64,000 bases of DNA from assembly GCA_016124535.1 (NCBI GenBank), contig WGNK01000031.1:28609-92608 (forward strand). Direction: 5' to 3'. Made by a program: the position numbers and the translations under genes. This stretch comes from Azospirillum sp. GTDB lineage: Bacteria; Pseudomonadota; Alphaproteobacteria; Azospirillales; Azospirillaceae. The notes beneath the pieces are model-generated. The model was not told the origin of the DNA and made no database searches. It saw nothing but the letters and a program-made list of their open reading frames with translations. This document shows, in pieces, positions 52,365-60,872 of this stretch (its first letter is position 1; every line of letters begins with the position of its first letter).

Positions 52365-53285
52365 TCAATTCCCCTGCCCGCCGGTCCCCTGCCCGCCGGT
52401 CCCCTGCCCGCCGGAGAGCCACATCTCGCAGCACCCTTTGGCGAGCGCCCGGACCCGTCCGATATAGGCGGCGCGCTCGACCACGCTGATCACGCCGCGG
52501 GCGTCGAGCAGATTGAACAGGTGGCTGGCCTTGATACACTGGTCATAGGCGGGCAGCGCCAGCCGATGGTCGAGCAGTGCCTGGCACTCGCCCTCGGCAT
52601 CCTTGAAGTGCTGGAGCAGGCGGTCGGTATTGGCATGCTCGAAGTTGAAGGCGGAAAACTCCCGTTCCGACCGCAGGAACACGTCGCCATAGGACACCCC
52701 GGCGCCGTTGAAATCGAGGTCGTAGACGTTCTCCACCCCCTGGACATACATCGCCAATCGCTCCAGGCCATAGGTCAGCTCGACCGCCACCGGGTCGCAC
52801 TCAATGCCGCCAACCTGCTGGAAATAGGTATATTGAGTCACTTCCATGCCGTCGCACCACACTTCCCAGCCCAGCCCCCAGGCGCCGAGGGTCGGGCTTT
52901 CCCAATCGTCCTCGACGAAGCGGATGTCGTGCAGCGACGGGTCGATCCCGAGCATGCGCAGACTGTCGAGATAGAGCTGCTGGCTGTCCGGCGGCGATGG
53001 CTTCAGGATCACCTGAAACTGATAGTAATGCTGCAACCGGTTCGGGTTCTCGCCGTAGCGCCCGTCCTTGGGCCGTCTCGACGGCTGGACATAGGCCGCT
53101 CGCCACGGATCGGGGCCGAGCGCCCGCAAGGTGGTTGCCGGATGAAAGGTGCCGGCGCCGACCTCCATGTCATAGGGCTGCAGGATGACACAGCCCCGTT
53201 CGGCCCAGAAATTCTGCAGCTTCAGGATCAATCCCTGAAAGGAAAGGCCGCCGGCGGCAGGCCGGGCGCCATGCGACGAAACCAT
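52365..53285 (-). CDS. glyQ: Glycyl-tRNA synthetase alpha subunit
   Basis: The 306-residue class II catalytic subunit includes [40 protein letters not shown] and [20 protein letters not shown]. The C-terminus ends in repeated GTGGQ units encoded by the tandem repeat at 52370-52414, beyond the normal end of the family. The start at 53285 is the first ATG; a TTG 12 nt upstream is possible. Family homology really begins about 18 residues in. Confidence 0.96.
   Translation of the reverse strand: MVSSHGARPAAGGLSFQGLILKLQNFWAERGCVILQPYDMEVGAGTFHPATTLRALGPDPWRAAYVQPSRRPKDGRYGENPNRLQHYYQFQVILKPSPPDSQQLYLDSLRMLGIDPSLHDIRFVEDDWESPTLGAWGLGWEVWCDGMEVTQYTYFQQVGGIECDPVAVELTYGLERLAMYVQGVENVYDLDFNGAGVSYGDVFLRSEREFSAFNFEHANTDRLLQHFKDAEGECQALLDHRLALPAYDQCIKASHLFNLLDARGVISVVERAAYIGRVRALAKGCCEMWLSGGQGTGGQGTGGQGN
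52370..52414. repeat. Three perfect 15-bp tandem repeats at the 3' end of glyQ
   Basis: The unit TCCCCTGCCCGCCGG occurs three times without a mismatch. Because 15 is a multiple of three, each unit adds five residues (the GQGTG pattern on the minus strand) to the GlyQ tail without a frameshift. The tract lies 9 nt before the glyS start. Confidence 0.95.
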
Positions 53286-53542
53286 CGGGAATCCCAAGTC
53301 TTTTTTGTTGCAACGCGAAAGACACTACGCGCGGTTGTCGCGGGAATCAAGTCGGCGCCGTCTCGTCGCGGCGAAGCAATTTCGGTGCCGCTTGGCCCCT
53401 TGTCACCGCCGGGGCTCACCCGCAAGGCTTCGGCCGCGGTGACCCAACGCCGTGGTGACACCGGCGTCCGCCACCGCTAAGATAGCCGTCCGCTGCTTTG
53501 GCCGGCCTCTCGTGCCGCCGGTGTTCGTGACGGCTGGTGAGC

Positions 53543-53947
53543 ATGCCCATCGCTCGGGGGCGGGCTAAGCCCGCAAGTGAGACGCTGCAGACTCTGAAGA
53601 TCGACGACCCCGCGGTTCAGCGGGCAATCGCCATTCTGGTCGATGCCCTGCAACGCAACAAGATGCGTGGCGTGGTGGAGATGCGCCAGGCGCTGGAGCT
53701 GCTGGAGCGGCTCAAGCTGGAACCCAACGAGGAAGCCTTCGAATTCGCGGTCCGCACCTTCAATTCGCTCGATGGCAGCCTCAGGGAAATGGTCGGCAAA
53801 ATGGCGACCGATGCCGCCAAGGATCATAAGAAGGGTCTGACACCGCTCAACGGCAGCACCGCCAAGCCGTCCCAGAAGAAATACGACGCCGGCGGCTGGA
53901 CCGAAATCGAGGTCCCGGTTGCCGACAAGCCCCTGGGCTTGCGCTGA
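53543..53947 (+). CDS. Hypothetical charged protein (134 residues)
   Basis: The protein has no signal peptide or membrane segment. Its central part (about residues 18-95) is predicted helical, with NKMRGVVEMRQALELLERLK and FAVRTFNSLDGSLREMVGKM, followed by a Lys-rich stretch and a short tail ending in WTEIEVPVADKPLGL. I do not recognise the family. GGTGAG precedes the ATG at 53543; a GTG two codons upstream is an alternative. It is divergent from glyQ and upstream of the aminotransferase gene. Confidence 0.65.
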   Translation: MPIARGRAKPASETLQTLKIDDPAVQRAIAILVDALQRNKMRGVVEMRQALELLERLKLEPNEEAFEFAVRTFNSLDGSLREMVGKMATDAAKDHKKGLTPLNGSTAKPSQKKYDAGGWTEIEVPVADKPLGLR

Positions 53948-54067
53948 CCGACCGGGGATCAGTCCTGACCCTCCGGCCGCACGCCCCCAGCACCCCAGCC
54001 GCTCACAGCACCCCGGTGCCGCGGCCCACACGACTCATCCCGAAATCAAGTTCGGACGACCGACATC

Positions 54068-55453
54068 ATGACCCAGATCGGAAACTCGGCGGCGAGCCGG
54101 GACAAGGCTTACTTCCTCCACCCCTACACCAATCTGCGCCTGCACGAGCAGCAGGGGCCGCTGATCATCGAACGCGGCGAAGGGATCCGCGTGTTTGACG
54201 ACGCCGGCAAAGACTATATCGAAGGGCTGGCCGGGCTGTGGTGCACCTCGCTCGGCTTCGGCGAGGAGCGGCTGATCGAAGCGGCGGTACGCCAGATGCG
54301 CCGCCTGCCATTCTACCACGGCTTCACCCACAAATCCCACGAGCCCGGCATCGACCTCGCCGAAAAGCTGGTGTCGCTGGCGCCGGTGCCGATGTCCAAG
54401 GCGTTCTTCGCCAATTCCGGCTCCGAAGCCAACGACAGCGTGATCAAGCTGATCTGGTACTTCAACAACGCGCTCGGCCGGCCGGAAAAGAAGAAAATCA
54501 TCTCGCGGATCAAGGCCTATCACGGCGTCACGGTCGCCACCGCCAGCCTGACCGGCCTGCCCAACAACCAGCGCTCCTTCGACCTGCCGATCGCGCGCAT
54601 CCTCCATACCGACTGCCCGCACCATTACCGCTGCGCCGGACCAGCCGAGACCGAGCAAGCGTTCTCGACGCGCCTCGCCGACACGCTGGAACAGCTGATC
54701 CTGGCCGAAGGCCCCGACACCATCGCGGCGATGTTCGTCGAGCCGGTGATGGGCGCCGGTGGGGTGATCGTGCCGCCGGCCGGCTATTTCGAAAAAATCC
54801 AGCCGATCCTGCGCAAATACGACATCCTGCTGGTCGCCGACGAGGTGATCTGTGGGTTCGGCCGCACCGGCAACCGCTGGGGCTCGGAGACCTACGGCAT
54901 CACTCCCGACATCATGACCATGGCCAAGGCGCTGTCTTCGGCCTATGTCCCGATCTCGGCGGTGCTGATCAACGACCGGGTCTATCAGGCGGTTGCCGAC
55001 GAATCGGCCAGGATCGGCACCTTCGGCCACGGCTTCACCTATTCCTCGCACCCGGTCGCCGCCGCGGTCGCCCTCGAGACGCTGAAGCTTTACGAAGAGC
55101 GCGACACTTTGGGCCATGTCCGCTCCGTCGCCCCCCATTTCCAACGGCGGCTGAAAGCCTTCGCCGGCCATCCGCTGGTCGGTGAAACGCGCGGGATCGG
55201 CCTGATCGGCGCCATCGAGCTGGTTGCCGACAAACGGAGCAAGGCCGCCTTCGAGCCGGCGCTCGGCATCGGCGGCAGGGTCACCCGGATCGCCCAGGAG
55301 CACGGATTGCTGTGCCGGACCATGGGCGATACCCTGGCCTTCGCCCCGCCGCTGATCATCACCGAAGCCGAGATCGACCAACTGTTCGACCGCCTGGGCG
55401 CAGCACTGGACGAATCGGTGCCGATGGTGCGAGGGATAATCGCCACGACCTGA
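54068..55453 (+). CDS. Class III aminotransferase (omega-amino acid:pyruvate type)
   Basis: The 461-residue PLP enzyme has AKAFFANSGSEANDS-type cofactor-phosphate binding (seen as FFANSGSEANDSVIKL), RIKAYHGVTVATASLTG, the cofactor aspartate in LLVADEVICGFGRTG, and the PLP lysine at residue 287 in TMAKALSS. The FYHGFTHKSHEPGIDLAEKL region favours the omega-transaminase/beta-alanine:pyruvate group over acetylornithine or GABA enzymes, but substrate choice is inferred. It appears monocistronic. Confidence 0.92.
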   Translation: MTQIGNSAASRDKAYFLHPYTNLRLHEQQGPLIIERGEGIRVFDDAGKDYIEGLAGLWCTSLGFGEERLIEAAVRQMRRLPFYHGFTHKSHEPGIDLAEKLVSLAPVPMSKAFFANSGSEANDSVIKLIWYFNNALGRPEKKKIISRIKAYHGVTVATASLTGLPNNQRSFDLPIARILHTDCPHHYRCAGPAETEQAFSTRLADTLEQLILAEGPDTIAAMFVEPVMGAGGVIVPPAGYFEKIQPILRKYDILLVADEVICGFGRTGNRWGSETYGITPDIMTMAKALSSAYVPISAVLINDRVYQAVADESARIGTFGHGFTYSSHPVAAAVALETLKLYEERDTLGHVRSVAPHFQRRLKAFAGHPLVGETRGIGLIGAIELVADKRSKAAFEPALGIGGRVTRIAQEHGLLCRTMGDTLAFAPPLIITEAEIDQLFDRLGAALDESVPMVRGIIATT

Positions 55454-55777
55454 GCCGGGCGCGGACGCGGCGCCGAATTTTTGCGATTGGCTCCGGCACG
55501 GTTTTCGGACCGGTCACGAAACCGAATCGCCGGGGCGCTGCAGGACTTCGGACTCGACTCCGTCAAGCGCGATTTCCGCAGGCCGTCGGCCCCAGCCGAG
55601 CGACAGCCTTGCCCCGGTCGGTGGCGACGCTGGCACGCGGATCGAGGCGCGGCCGGCGGTGACGGCCGGAGCCGACGGCGGCGCGACCCCGACCGACTCC
55701 GCCGTCCCCCCCCCGCTGGCGCAAGTGCCGACCATCGACCACCATCGAAGCCAGACCAAACCATGGGGGCCGGTCGG
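55454..55777. other. Non-coding gap after the aminotransferase gene
   Basis: About 320 bp of GC-rich sequence. An open frame here gives only Arg/Pro-rich low-complexity protein and is rejected. No terminator with a T-run or RNA gene is recognised. Confidence 0.5.
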
Positions 55778-55870
55778 ATGTTGAACCTCAGCCTCGTTGT
55801 CCTGATAGTTGTCATTTATCTAGCAGCAGTTGTTGTTTTGAACCGCTTTCACACCCTTGGGAGAGCTTGA
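55778..55870 (+). CDS. Possible 30-residue single-pass membrane peptide
   Basis: A short frame encodes 30 residues with a hydrophobic helix of about 20 residues (LSLVVLIVVIYLAAVVVL) followed by a short polar/basic tail. Local base composition drops to AT-richer than the flanks exactly over the helix. A GGGGGCCGG upstream is only a weak ribosome-binding site. It resembles in layout the small KdpF/CydX-type membrane peptides, but no partner complex is adjacent. It could be fortuitous. Confidence 0.35.
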   Translation: MLNLSLVVLIVVIYLAAVVVLNRFHTLGRA

Positions 55871-56253
55871 AGTCGTGGAACTGCCCGATGTCACGGTGTC
55901 AAGGCTCGGAGCCGGTTAAGACCTGACGATAGTGACCTGGAACGGCGGATCCGGCGGAATCGGCCGGGATTCCAGCAGTGCTCAGTGCGGCTGGCTCGCG
56001 ATTGCAGGGGGGCAGAGTATCGCGGGTGCGATAAAATCGTCTTTCCCGACTGGGCAGCCCTGCTCCTCGCCATCGCCGTCCCCAAAGCACGACCGTGCTG
56101 ACCCCAGCCCCGTCTCGAACCCGCCAAACCCAATCCAGCCACCGACATCCGATCGGTTCAGCAATGACCCCGACCAACTGAGAATTGCTGCTGAAACCAG
56201 ACCGAAATCCGACCGCGCCGCCGCCCGCCTGCGGCCTTTGGCCGGCGGTCGAT
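55871..56253. other. Non-coding gap upstream of the 3' end of the coiled-coil gene
   Basis: About 380 bp with no credible gene, hairpin with T-run or recognised element; an open frame across it gives a low-complexity Ser/Pro-rich product and is rejected. Confidence 0.5.
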
Positions 56254-56898
56254 TCAGGATACCGGCCCCAATTTGGGCAGCTGTTCCAGGCGCTTTTTGA
56301 GATCGTCGGAGAACGCCTTGATATCCTCCAGAAACTTCCGGACCAGGGCCGAGGCCTCGCCGGCTTTTTCCAGGAACATCAATTGGGTCAGGAAATTCTC
56401 GTCACCGACCACCAGATTAAGCTGATCGGCCAGGTCCTTGCGGATCGCCGCGGTTTCCCGGCCGGCGCGTTCAACCTCATCGCTGCGCCGGGACCATTGG
56501 TCTTCCAGATAAGCCTTGCGCTCGCGACTCAGCAGCGGGTCGGCGCGGACCAGGCGTCGGTTGCGGTCGATCCAGCGCGACAGCTCATCCTGGGATTGAG
56601 CCAATTCGCTGCCGTAGCCGATCTGGTCGATGATGCGCTTGATCTGGTCCCGGATCTCCTCGACCTGGTGCTTGGCCGCGGCGAGGTCGAAATCGGTAAT
56701 TTCCTTGATCGAGCGGTTATAGCTATCGACCGTGTCGGAAAACGCCTTCAGCGTCGTGCGCAACTCGCCCATATTGGCAGTGAAGCGATGGGTCGGGGTG
56801 TCGTCGGCCAGGGCCACGGCGGTGCCAGCGCCGATAGCCAGGAGCAGCACGACAACCAGCGGCCAAAGTCGCCCGATGGCGGGATGGGGGCCTCCCAT
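56254..56898 (-). CDS. Secreted coiled-coil protein of unknown function
   Basis: The 214-residue product has a clear signal peptide (LWPLVVVLLLAIGAGTAVALA, cut near residue 31; quoted here without its first residues) and a mature part that is nearly all helical and charged, with repeated leucines and Glu/Arg typical of a coiled coil (IDQIGYGSELAQSQDELSRW). It should be periplasmic. GGAGAG precedes the ATG at 56898. It follows the DUF4276 gene by 118 bp on the same strand and may or may not belong to that cassette. Confidence 0.7.
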   Translation of the reverse strand: MGGPHPAIGRLWPLVVVLLLAIGAGTAVALADDTPTHRFTANMGELRTTLKAFSDTVDSYNRSIKEITDFDLAAAKHQVEEIRDQIKRIIDQIGYGSELAQSQDELSRWIDRNRRLVRADPLLSRERKAYLEDQWSRRSDEVERAGRETAAIRKDLADQLNLVVGDENFLTQLMFLEKAGEASALVRKFLEDIKAFSDDLKKRLEQLPKLGPVS

Positions 56899-57016
56899 TA
56901 CAGCTCTCCACGTTTTTATTTCAGGACGGCGCCGCCCTTGTTGCCAGATGCCTATATGTGATCCGCGCAAACGCGGGATCAACACGGGGAGTGGAACCCA
57001 TACAAGTTGCCCGTGA

Positions 57017-57589
57017 TCACTTCCGCGCAACCAGCTCGACTTCCCGCACAATACGCTCGATTCCGGCCATGAATGTCCTAAAGCTCCTGGAATTATTGCG
57101 ATGGCGCTCGATGTGATCGGCCATCGAGCGGGCACCAGAGCTCTTCTGAAATGCCGGCACCAGCCGGCTCAGCTGAGCACTGGGCTTAGTGATGGCGTCG
57201 GGTTCCCGAAATTGGCTGCGTTGACCAAGCCGGCGCAAGGACTCGTCACCGAACGCCGAGGCGAGCGCCTCCGGATCGCCCAGGTACCACGCCTCCAGTT
57301 CCTGGCAGACAATTCGCACCAGGGTTTCGCCACGGCCGGCCTCGGCGCATAGTCGTCCAAGCTCGCGCTTCACCTCCCTGCAGTCGCGACCATCGTTGTC
57401 GATAAGGACTGCAAACCGCGCCCCAGGTTCCTGCCAGGCGCGCAGTTTACGAGGGATACTCCGCAAGAGATCGGCTTTGCCCTCATGTGCGATGCACAGG
57501 AACGACAGGCTGGGAAACAGGCGCAGCAGTAGTTTTTCGAGCGAGATTGCCATCGAACGTTCTTCGAGCAGTAGGACGAGGCGGCTCAT
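57017..57589 (-). CDS. DUF4276 family (Toprim-like) protein, partner of the AAA ATPase
   Basis: The 190-residue protein matches DUF4276: LVLLLEERSMAISLEKLL at the start, AHEGKADLLRSIPRKLRAW, VLIDNDGRDCREVKREL and VCQELEAWYLGDPEAL. An N-terminal acidic residue (Glu9/Glu10) and the DxD at Asp64/Asp66 are arranged as in Toprim domains, suggesting a metal-dependent nuclease or nucleotidyl enzyme. Its ATG overlaps the ATPase stop (ATGA). Such ATPase plus small Toprim-like pairs recall OLD-family and PARIS (AriA/AriB) defence systems. Nuclease activity here is inferred, not shown. Confidence 0.82.
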   Translation of the reverse strand: MSRLVLLLEERSMAISLEKLLLRLFPSLSFLCIAHEGKADLLRSIPRKLRAWQEPGARFAVLIDNDGRDCREVKRELGRLCAEAGRGETLVRIVCQELEAWYLGDPEALASAFGDESLRRLGQRSQFREPDAITKPSAQLSRLVPAFQKSSGARSMADHIERHRNNSRSFRTFMAGIERIVREVELVARK

Positions 57590-58761
57590 CGCGGTCCGGC
57601 GCCCTCGAACAACCCCTGCCGCCACAGGGCGCCGGGGAGATCACCCTCTGCCACCAATCGCTGCAGAAGCTGGCTGGCTGAAGCGCGACGCACCGTCGCG
57701 AAGCCTTCTTCCTTGGCAAGCCAATAGATCTCATCAAGCTTGGTACCATTGAGAAAATCGGGTGAGTGAGTCGAGACGAAAACCTGCCCGCCGCGGCGCG
57801 CGTAGTCGCGAAATTCTTCGACCAGTTCGTGCATAAGCTCCGGGTAGAGCTGATTCTCCGGTCCTTCGACCGCCAGCAGCGGATGTGGTTTCGGATCATA
57901 AAGCAAAACCAGATAGGCAAACATCTTGATCGTGCCGTCGGACACGTAGCGAGCAATAAAGGGGTCTTTGAAGCTGCCGTCCTGAAAGCGCAGAACTAAG
58001 CGGCCATCTTCGGTCGGCCTGGCTTCGACCTGCGAAACGCCAGCCACCCGGAGGCGCATCTGCTCCAGAATTCGAGCGAAAATTGTCGGGTGATACTCGT
58101 AAAGATATTGGGCAACCTGAGCAACGTTTTCGCCGTAGGTCGAAAGGTGCTCGGCGTAGCCGAACTCGGCGCTCGGCCGGGCATCGCCGATGTGGAAGTC
58201 GGAAATGTGCCAGTTTTCGATCAAACTGCGGAACTCCGCCACCACCCGGAACTGCTTGAACTGGCCAAGCCCCTTAATCGCCAGGACACTGGGGTCGTCG
58301 AGCACATGTTCGGCGCGCTGTTCTTCGACGCCGTCCAATTCATAGGCGGACTCGTTGGTGATGGCGGTACCGCGTCCCCTGGCAAAATCGACAAAATGCC
58401 ACGGCTTGCCGCGTTGACCGCGGCGGAATTTGAGAATTTCCCGCTCGACCACGGCCCGGCCGTGTTCGGTTGCAATTCTCAGTTCATAGGTCGCCAAGCG
58501 ACCGCCGCTCTCGCGGAATTTTATCGTAATTCCAATCGGGCCCTCCTGACCGCGGCTAACCAGTTCGTTAAAACCGCCGCGGCGCGCCACTGCCTGAGTG
58601 ATGTTTTGCGCGAGTGCATCCTTGAGAAAGCTGAAGACGTCGAACAGTGTCGACTTGCCGGATCCATTGGCACCGACCACCACGGCCATCCGCGGCAGGC
58701 CAGTCAACTTTGCCTTGCGGAAGAGCCGGTAGTTCTCGATCTCGATCGTCTCGATTTGCAT
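57586..58761 (-). CDS. AAA_21/OLD-type ATPase, putative defence component
   Basis: The 391-residue ABC-type ATPase starts IETIEIENYRLFRKAKLTGL, has Walker A GANGSGKST (residues 30-38), the signature-like YVSDGTIKMFAYLVLLYDP and the Walker B region LLAVEGPENQLYPEL followed by FVSTHSPDFLN. In the usual EEPEN motif the second Glu is Gly here, so ATP hydrolysis may be slow. It lacks its own Toprim domain, which is instead supplied by the coupled DUF4276 gene. It begins 12 nt after the mccA stop. Base composition is lower than its neighbours: 28 G+C in 60 at 57901-57960 against 45 in 60 at 59041-59100, a sign of transfer. Confidence 0.85.
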   Translation of the reverse strand: MQIETIEIENYRLFRKAKLTGLPRMAVVVGANGSGKSTLFDVFSFLKDALAQNITQAVARRGGFNELVSRGQEGPIGITIKFRESGGRLATYELRIATEHGRAVVEREILKFRRGQRGKPWHFVDFARGRGTAITNESAYELDGVEEQRAEHVLDDPSVLAIKGLGQFKQFRVVAEFRSLIENWHISDFHIGDARPSAEFGYAEHLSTYGENVAQVAQYLYEYHPTIFARILEQMRLRVAGVSQVEARPTEDGRLVLRFQDGSFKDPFIARYVSDGTIKMFAYLVLLYDPKPHPLLAVEGPENQLYPELMHELVEEFRDYARRGGQVFVSTHSPDFLNGTKLDEIYWLAKEEGFATVRRASASQLLQRLVAEGDLPGALWRQGLFEGAGPR

Positions 58762-58773
58762 CCGGGAACGCCC

Positions 58774-60819
58774 TCAATGAGATTCCCCGATCGCGCCAAG
58801 CAGCGGCGCTTCGCCGTCCACCGCGAACTCGACCAGTTCGACACCGTCCTCGACCTGGTCGCCGACGCCGTGATGGAAGCTGACGACGGTGCCGGGGGCG
58901 GGGGCCTTCAGCGTGTGCTCCATCTTCATCGCTTCCATGACCAGCAGCGGCTGGCCCTTGTCGACTTTGGTGCCGGGTTCGACCAGAATCGCGATAATCC
59001 GGCCGGGCATCGGCGCGGTCAGCCGCCCGCCCGGGAGGTCCTGGGTGGCGGCGGCCAGCGGCTCCTGGAGGACCAGGCGATGGCTGCCGCCCTGGTGGAA
59101 CACGGTCAGCTCGGCGCCGGCGCGGATCACCACCGCGGTCAGCCGGACGCCGCCGAGATCGGCTTCGAGCGATCCGTCCTCCAGCAATTCACCACGGGCC
59201 ACGACCTCGCCGCCGGGGGCGCCATCGAGCAGATTCAGCAGATAACTGCCGCGCCGATAGGTCAGGCGGATCTGCCGTTCGACCGCACCGTCGCGAAAGG
59301 TCAACAGATCGTGGGCCTCGTCGTTCAGTCGCCAGCCGTCGCCCCGTGCCCACGGGCTCCAGGGATCGGCGGACAGCGCCGCCTCGGCCCGCGCGCGGGC
59401 TGCCCGGTCGAGCAGCACCGCCAGCGACGCCAGAACCAGGACCCGGTCGGCGGCCAGCCCTTGCTGCGGCCGGAGATCGCCGTGGTGGCGCTCGATGAAG
59501 CGGGTATCGAGGTCACCGGCCAGATAGCCCGGATGATTGGCGATCGCGGCCAAAAAATCCCGGTTGGTCGCCAGGCCGACCACCCTGGTCTCGGCCAGCG
59601 CGGCACGCAGACGCCGCACCGCCGCCGCGCGATCGTGGTCCCAAACGATCAGCTTGGCGATCATCGGGTCGTAATGGATCGACACCGTATCGCCGCTGCG
59701 CACCCCGGTGTCGACCCGAACATGGCAATCGGTTGCCGGAAATCCAAGATGGCCGAGCCGCCCGGCCTGGGGCAGAAAGTCGTTTGCGGGGTCTTCGGCA
59801 TAGAGCCGGACCTCGATGGCGTGCCCATGCAGCGCCAGATCGTCCTGGCCGAGCGGCAGCGGTTCGCCCGCGGCGACGCGCAATTGCCACTCGACCAGAT
59901 CCTGGCCGGTGACCATCTCGGTGACCGCGTGTTCGACCTGCAGGCGGGTGTTCATCTCGATGAAATAGAAAGCGCCGCTCGGGTCGAGCAAGAACTCGAC
60001 GGTGCCGGCGCCCCGATAGTCGATCTTGCGCGCCGCCGCGACCGCAACCTCGCCCATCCGCCGGCGGGTGGCGGCATCCAGGCCGGGGGCCGGTGCCTCT
60101 TCGACCACCTTCTGGTGGCGGCGCTGGATCGAGCAGTCGCGCTCGAACAAGGCGACGCAGGCGCCGTGGCGGTCGGCGAACACCTGGACTTCGACATGGC
60201 GCGGCCGCGCCAGGTATTTCTCCAGCAACACCCGATCGTCGCCGAAGGCGCTCATCGCCTCGCGCCGGGCCGCGGCCAGCTGATCGGGAAACGCCTCGGG
60301 CGCCTCGACCACGCGCATGCCCTTGCCGCCGCCGCCGGCAAATGGCTTGATCAGGATCGGAAACCCAATCGTGCGCGCGGCCTGGCGCAGCACTTCGGGG
60401 TGCTGATCGAAGCCGTGGTAGCCCGGAATCAACGGCACCCCGGCTTCCGCCATCATCGCCTTGGCATCGCCTTTGCTGCCCATGGCCCGGATCGCGTGGG
60501 GCGGCGGTCCGACGAACACCACCCCGGCGCGCGCGCAGGCCTGGGCAAACTGCGCGTTTTCCGACAGGAAGCCGTAGCCCGGATGGATCGCTTCGGCACC
60601 GGAGCGTTCCGCCACGTCGAGGATCGCCACCCCCTTCAGGTAGCTGTCGCGAGCCGGCGCCGGCCCGATCGGGTACGCCTCGTCGGCCAGTTCGACATGA
60701 AGGGCGTCCCGGTCCGCCTCGGAATAGACCGCGACGGTGCGAATGCCCAGGCGCCGCGCGGTGCGGATGACCCGGCAGGCGATCTCGCCGCGATTGGCGA
60801 TCAGCAGCTTGGAAAACAT
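58774..60819 (-). CDS. mccA: Methylcrotonyl-CoA carboxylase-type biotin-containing alpha subunit
   Basis: The 681-residue protein combines biotin carboxylase (LLIANRGEIACRVIRTARRL at the start, ATP-grasp loop GGGGKGMR, ERDCSIQRRHQKVVEEAPAP) with a C-terminal biotin carrier domain whose acceptor lysine is Lys632 in EAMKMEH. It is the alpha subunit of an acyl-CoA carboxylase. The nearby methylglutaconyl-CoA hydratase gene points to 3-methylcrotonyl-CoA as substrate (leucine degradation), although propionyl-CoA cannot be excluded. The beta subunit is not in the window. It depends on BirA for biotin. Confidence 0.88.
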   Translation of the reverse strand: MFSKLLIANRGEIACRVIRTARRLGIRTVAVYSEADRDALHVELADEAYPIGPAPARDSYLKGVAILDVAERSGAEAIHPGYGFLSENAQFAQACARAGVVFVGPPPHAIRAMGSKGDAKAMMAEAGVPLIPGYHGFDQHPEVLRQAARTIGFPILIKPFAGGGGKGMRVVEAPEAFPDQLAAARREAMSAFGDDRVLLEKYLARPRHVEVQVFADRHGACVALFERDCSIQRRHQKVVEEAPAPGLDAATRRRMGEVAVAAARKIDYRGAGTVEFLLDPSGAFYFIEMNTRLQVEHAVTEMVTGQDLVEWQLRVAAGEPLPLGQDDLALHGHAIEVRLYAEDPANDFLPQAGRLGHLGFPATDCHVRVDTGVRSGDTVSIHYDPMIAKLIVWDHDRAAAVRRLRAALAETRVVGLATNRDFLAAIANHPGYLAGDLDTRFIERHHGDLRPQQGLAADRVLVLASLAVLLDRAARARAEAALSADPWSPWARGDGWRLNDEAHDLLTFRDGAVERQIRLTYRRGSYLLNLLDGAPGGEVVARGELLEDGSLEADLGGVRLTAVVIRAGAELTVFHQGGSHRLVLQEPLAAATQDLPGGRLTAPMPGRIIAILVEPGTKVDKGQPLLVMEAMKMEHTLKAPAPGTVVSFHHGVGDQVEDGVELVEFAVDGEAPLLGAIGESH

Positions 60820-60872
60820 CGGCCGGCTCCGCTGTTCTGGCCTGCCCGGCCGGTCCGCGGCTGGGACGGCGG

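Noticed and set aside
53477..54031. Minus-strand 184-codon frame opposite the 134-residue hypothetical gene
   Set aside because: The plus-strand frame has a better start and more protein-like composition; the minus-strand product lacks helical periodicity or motifs.
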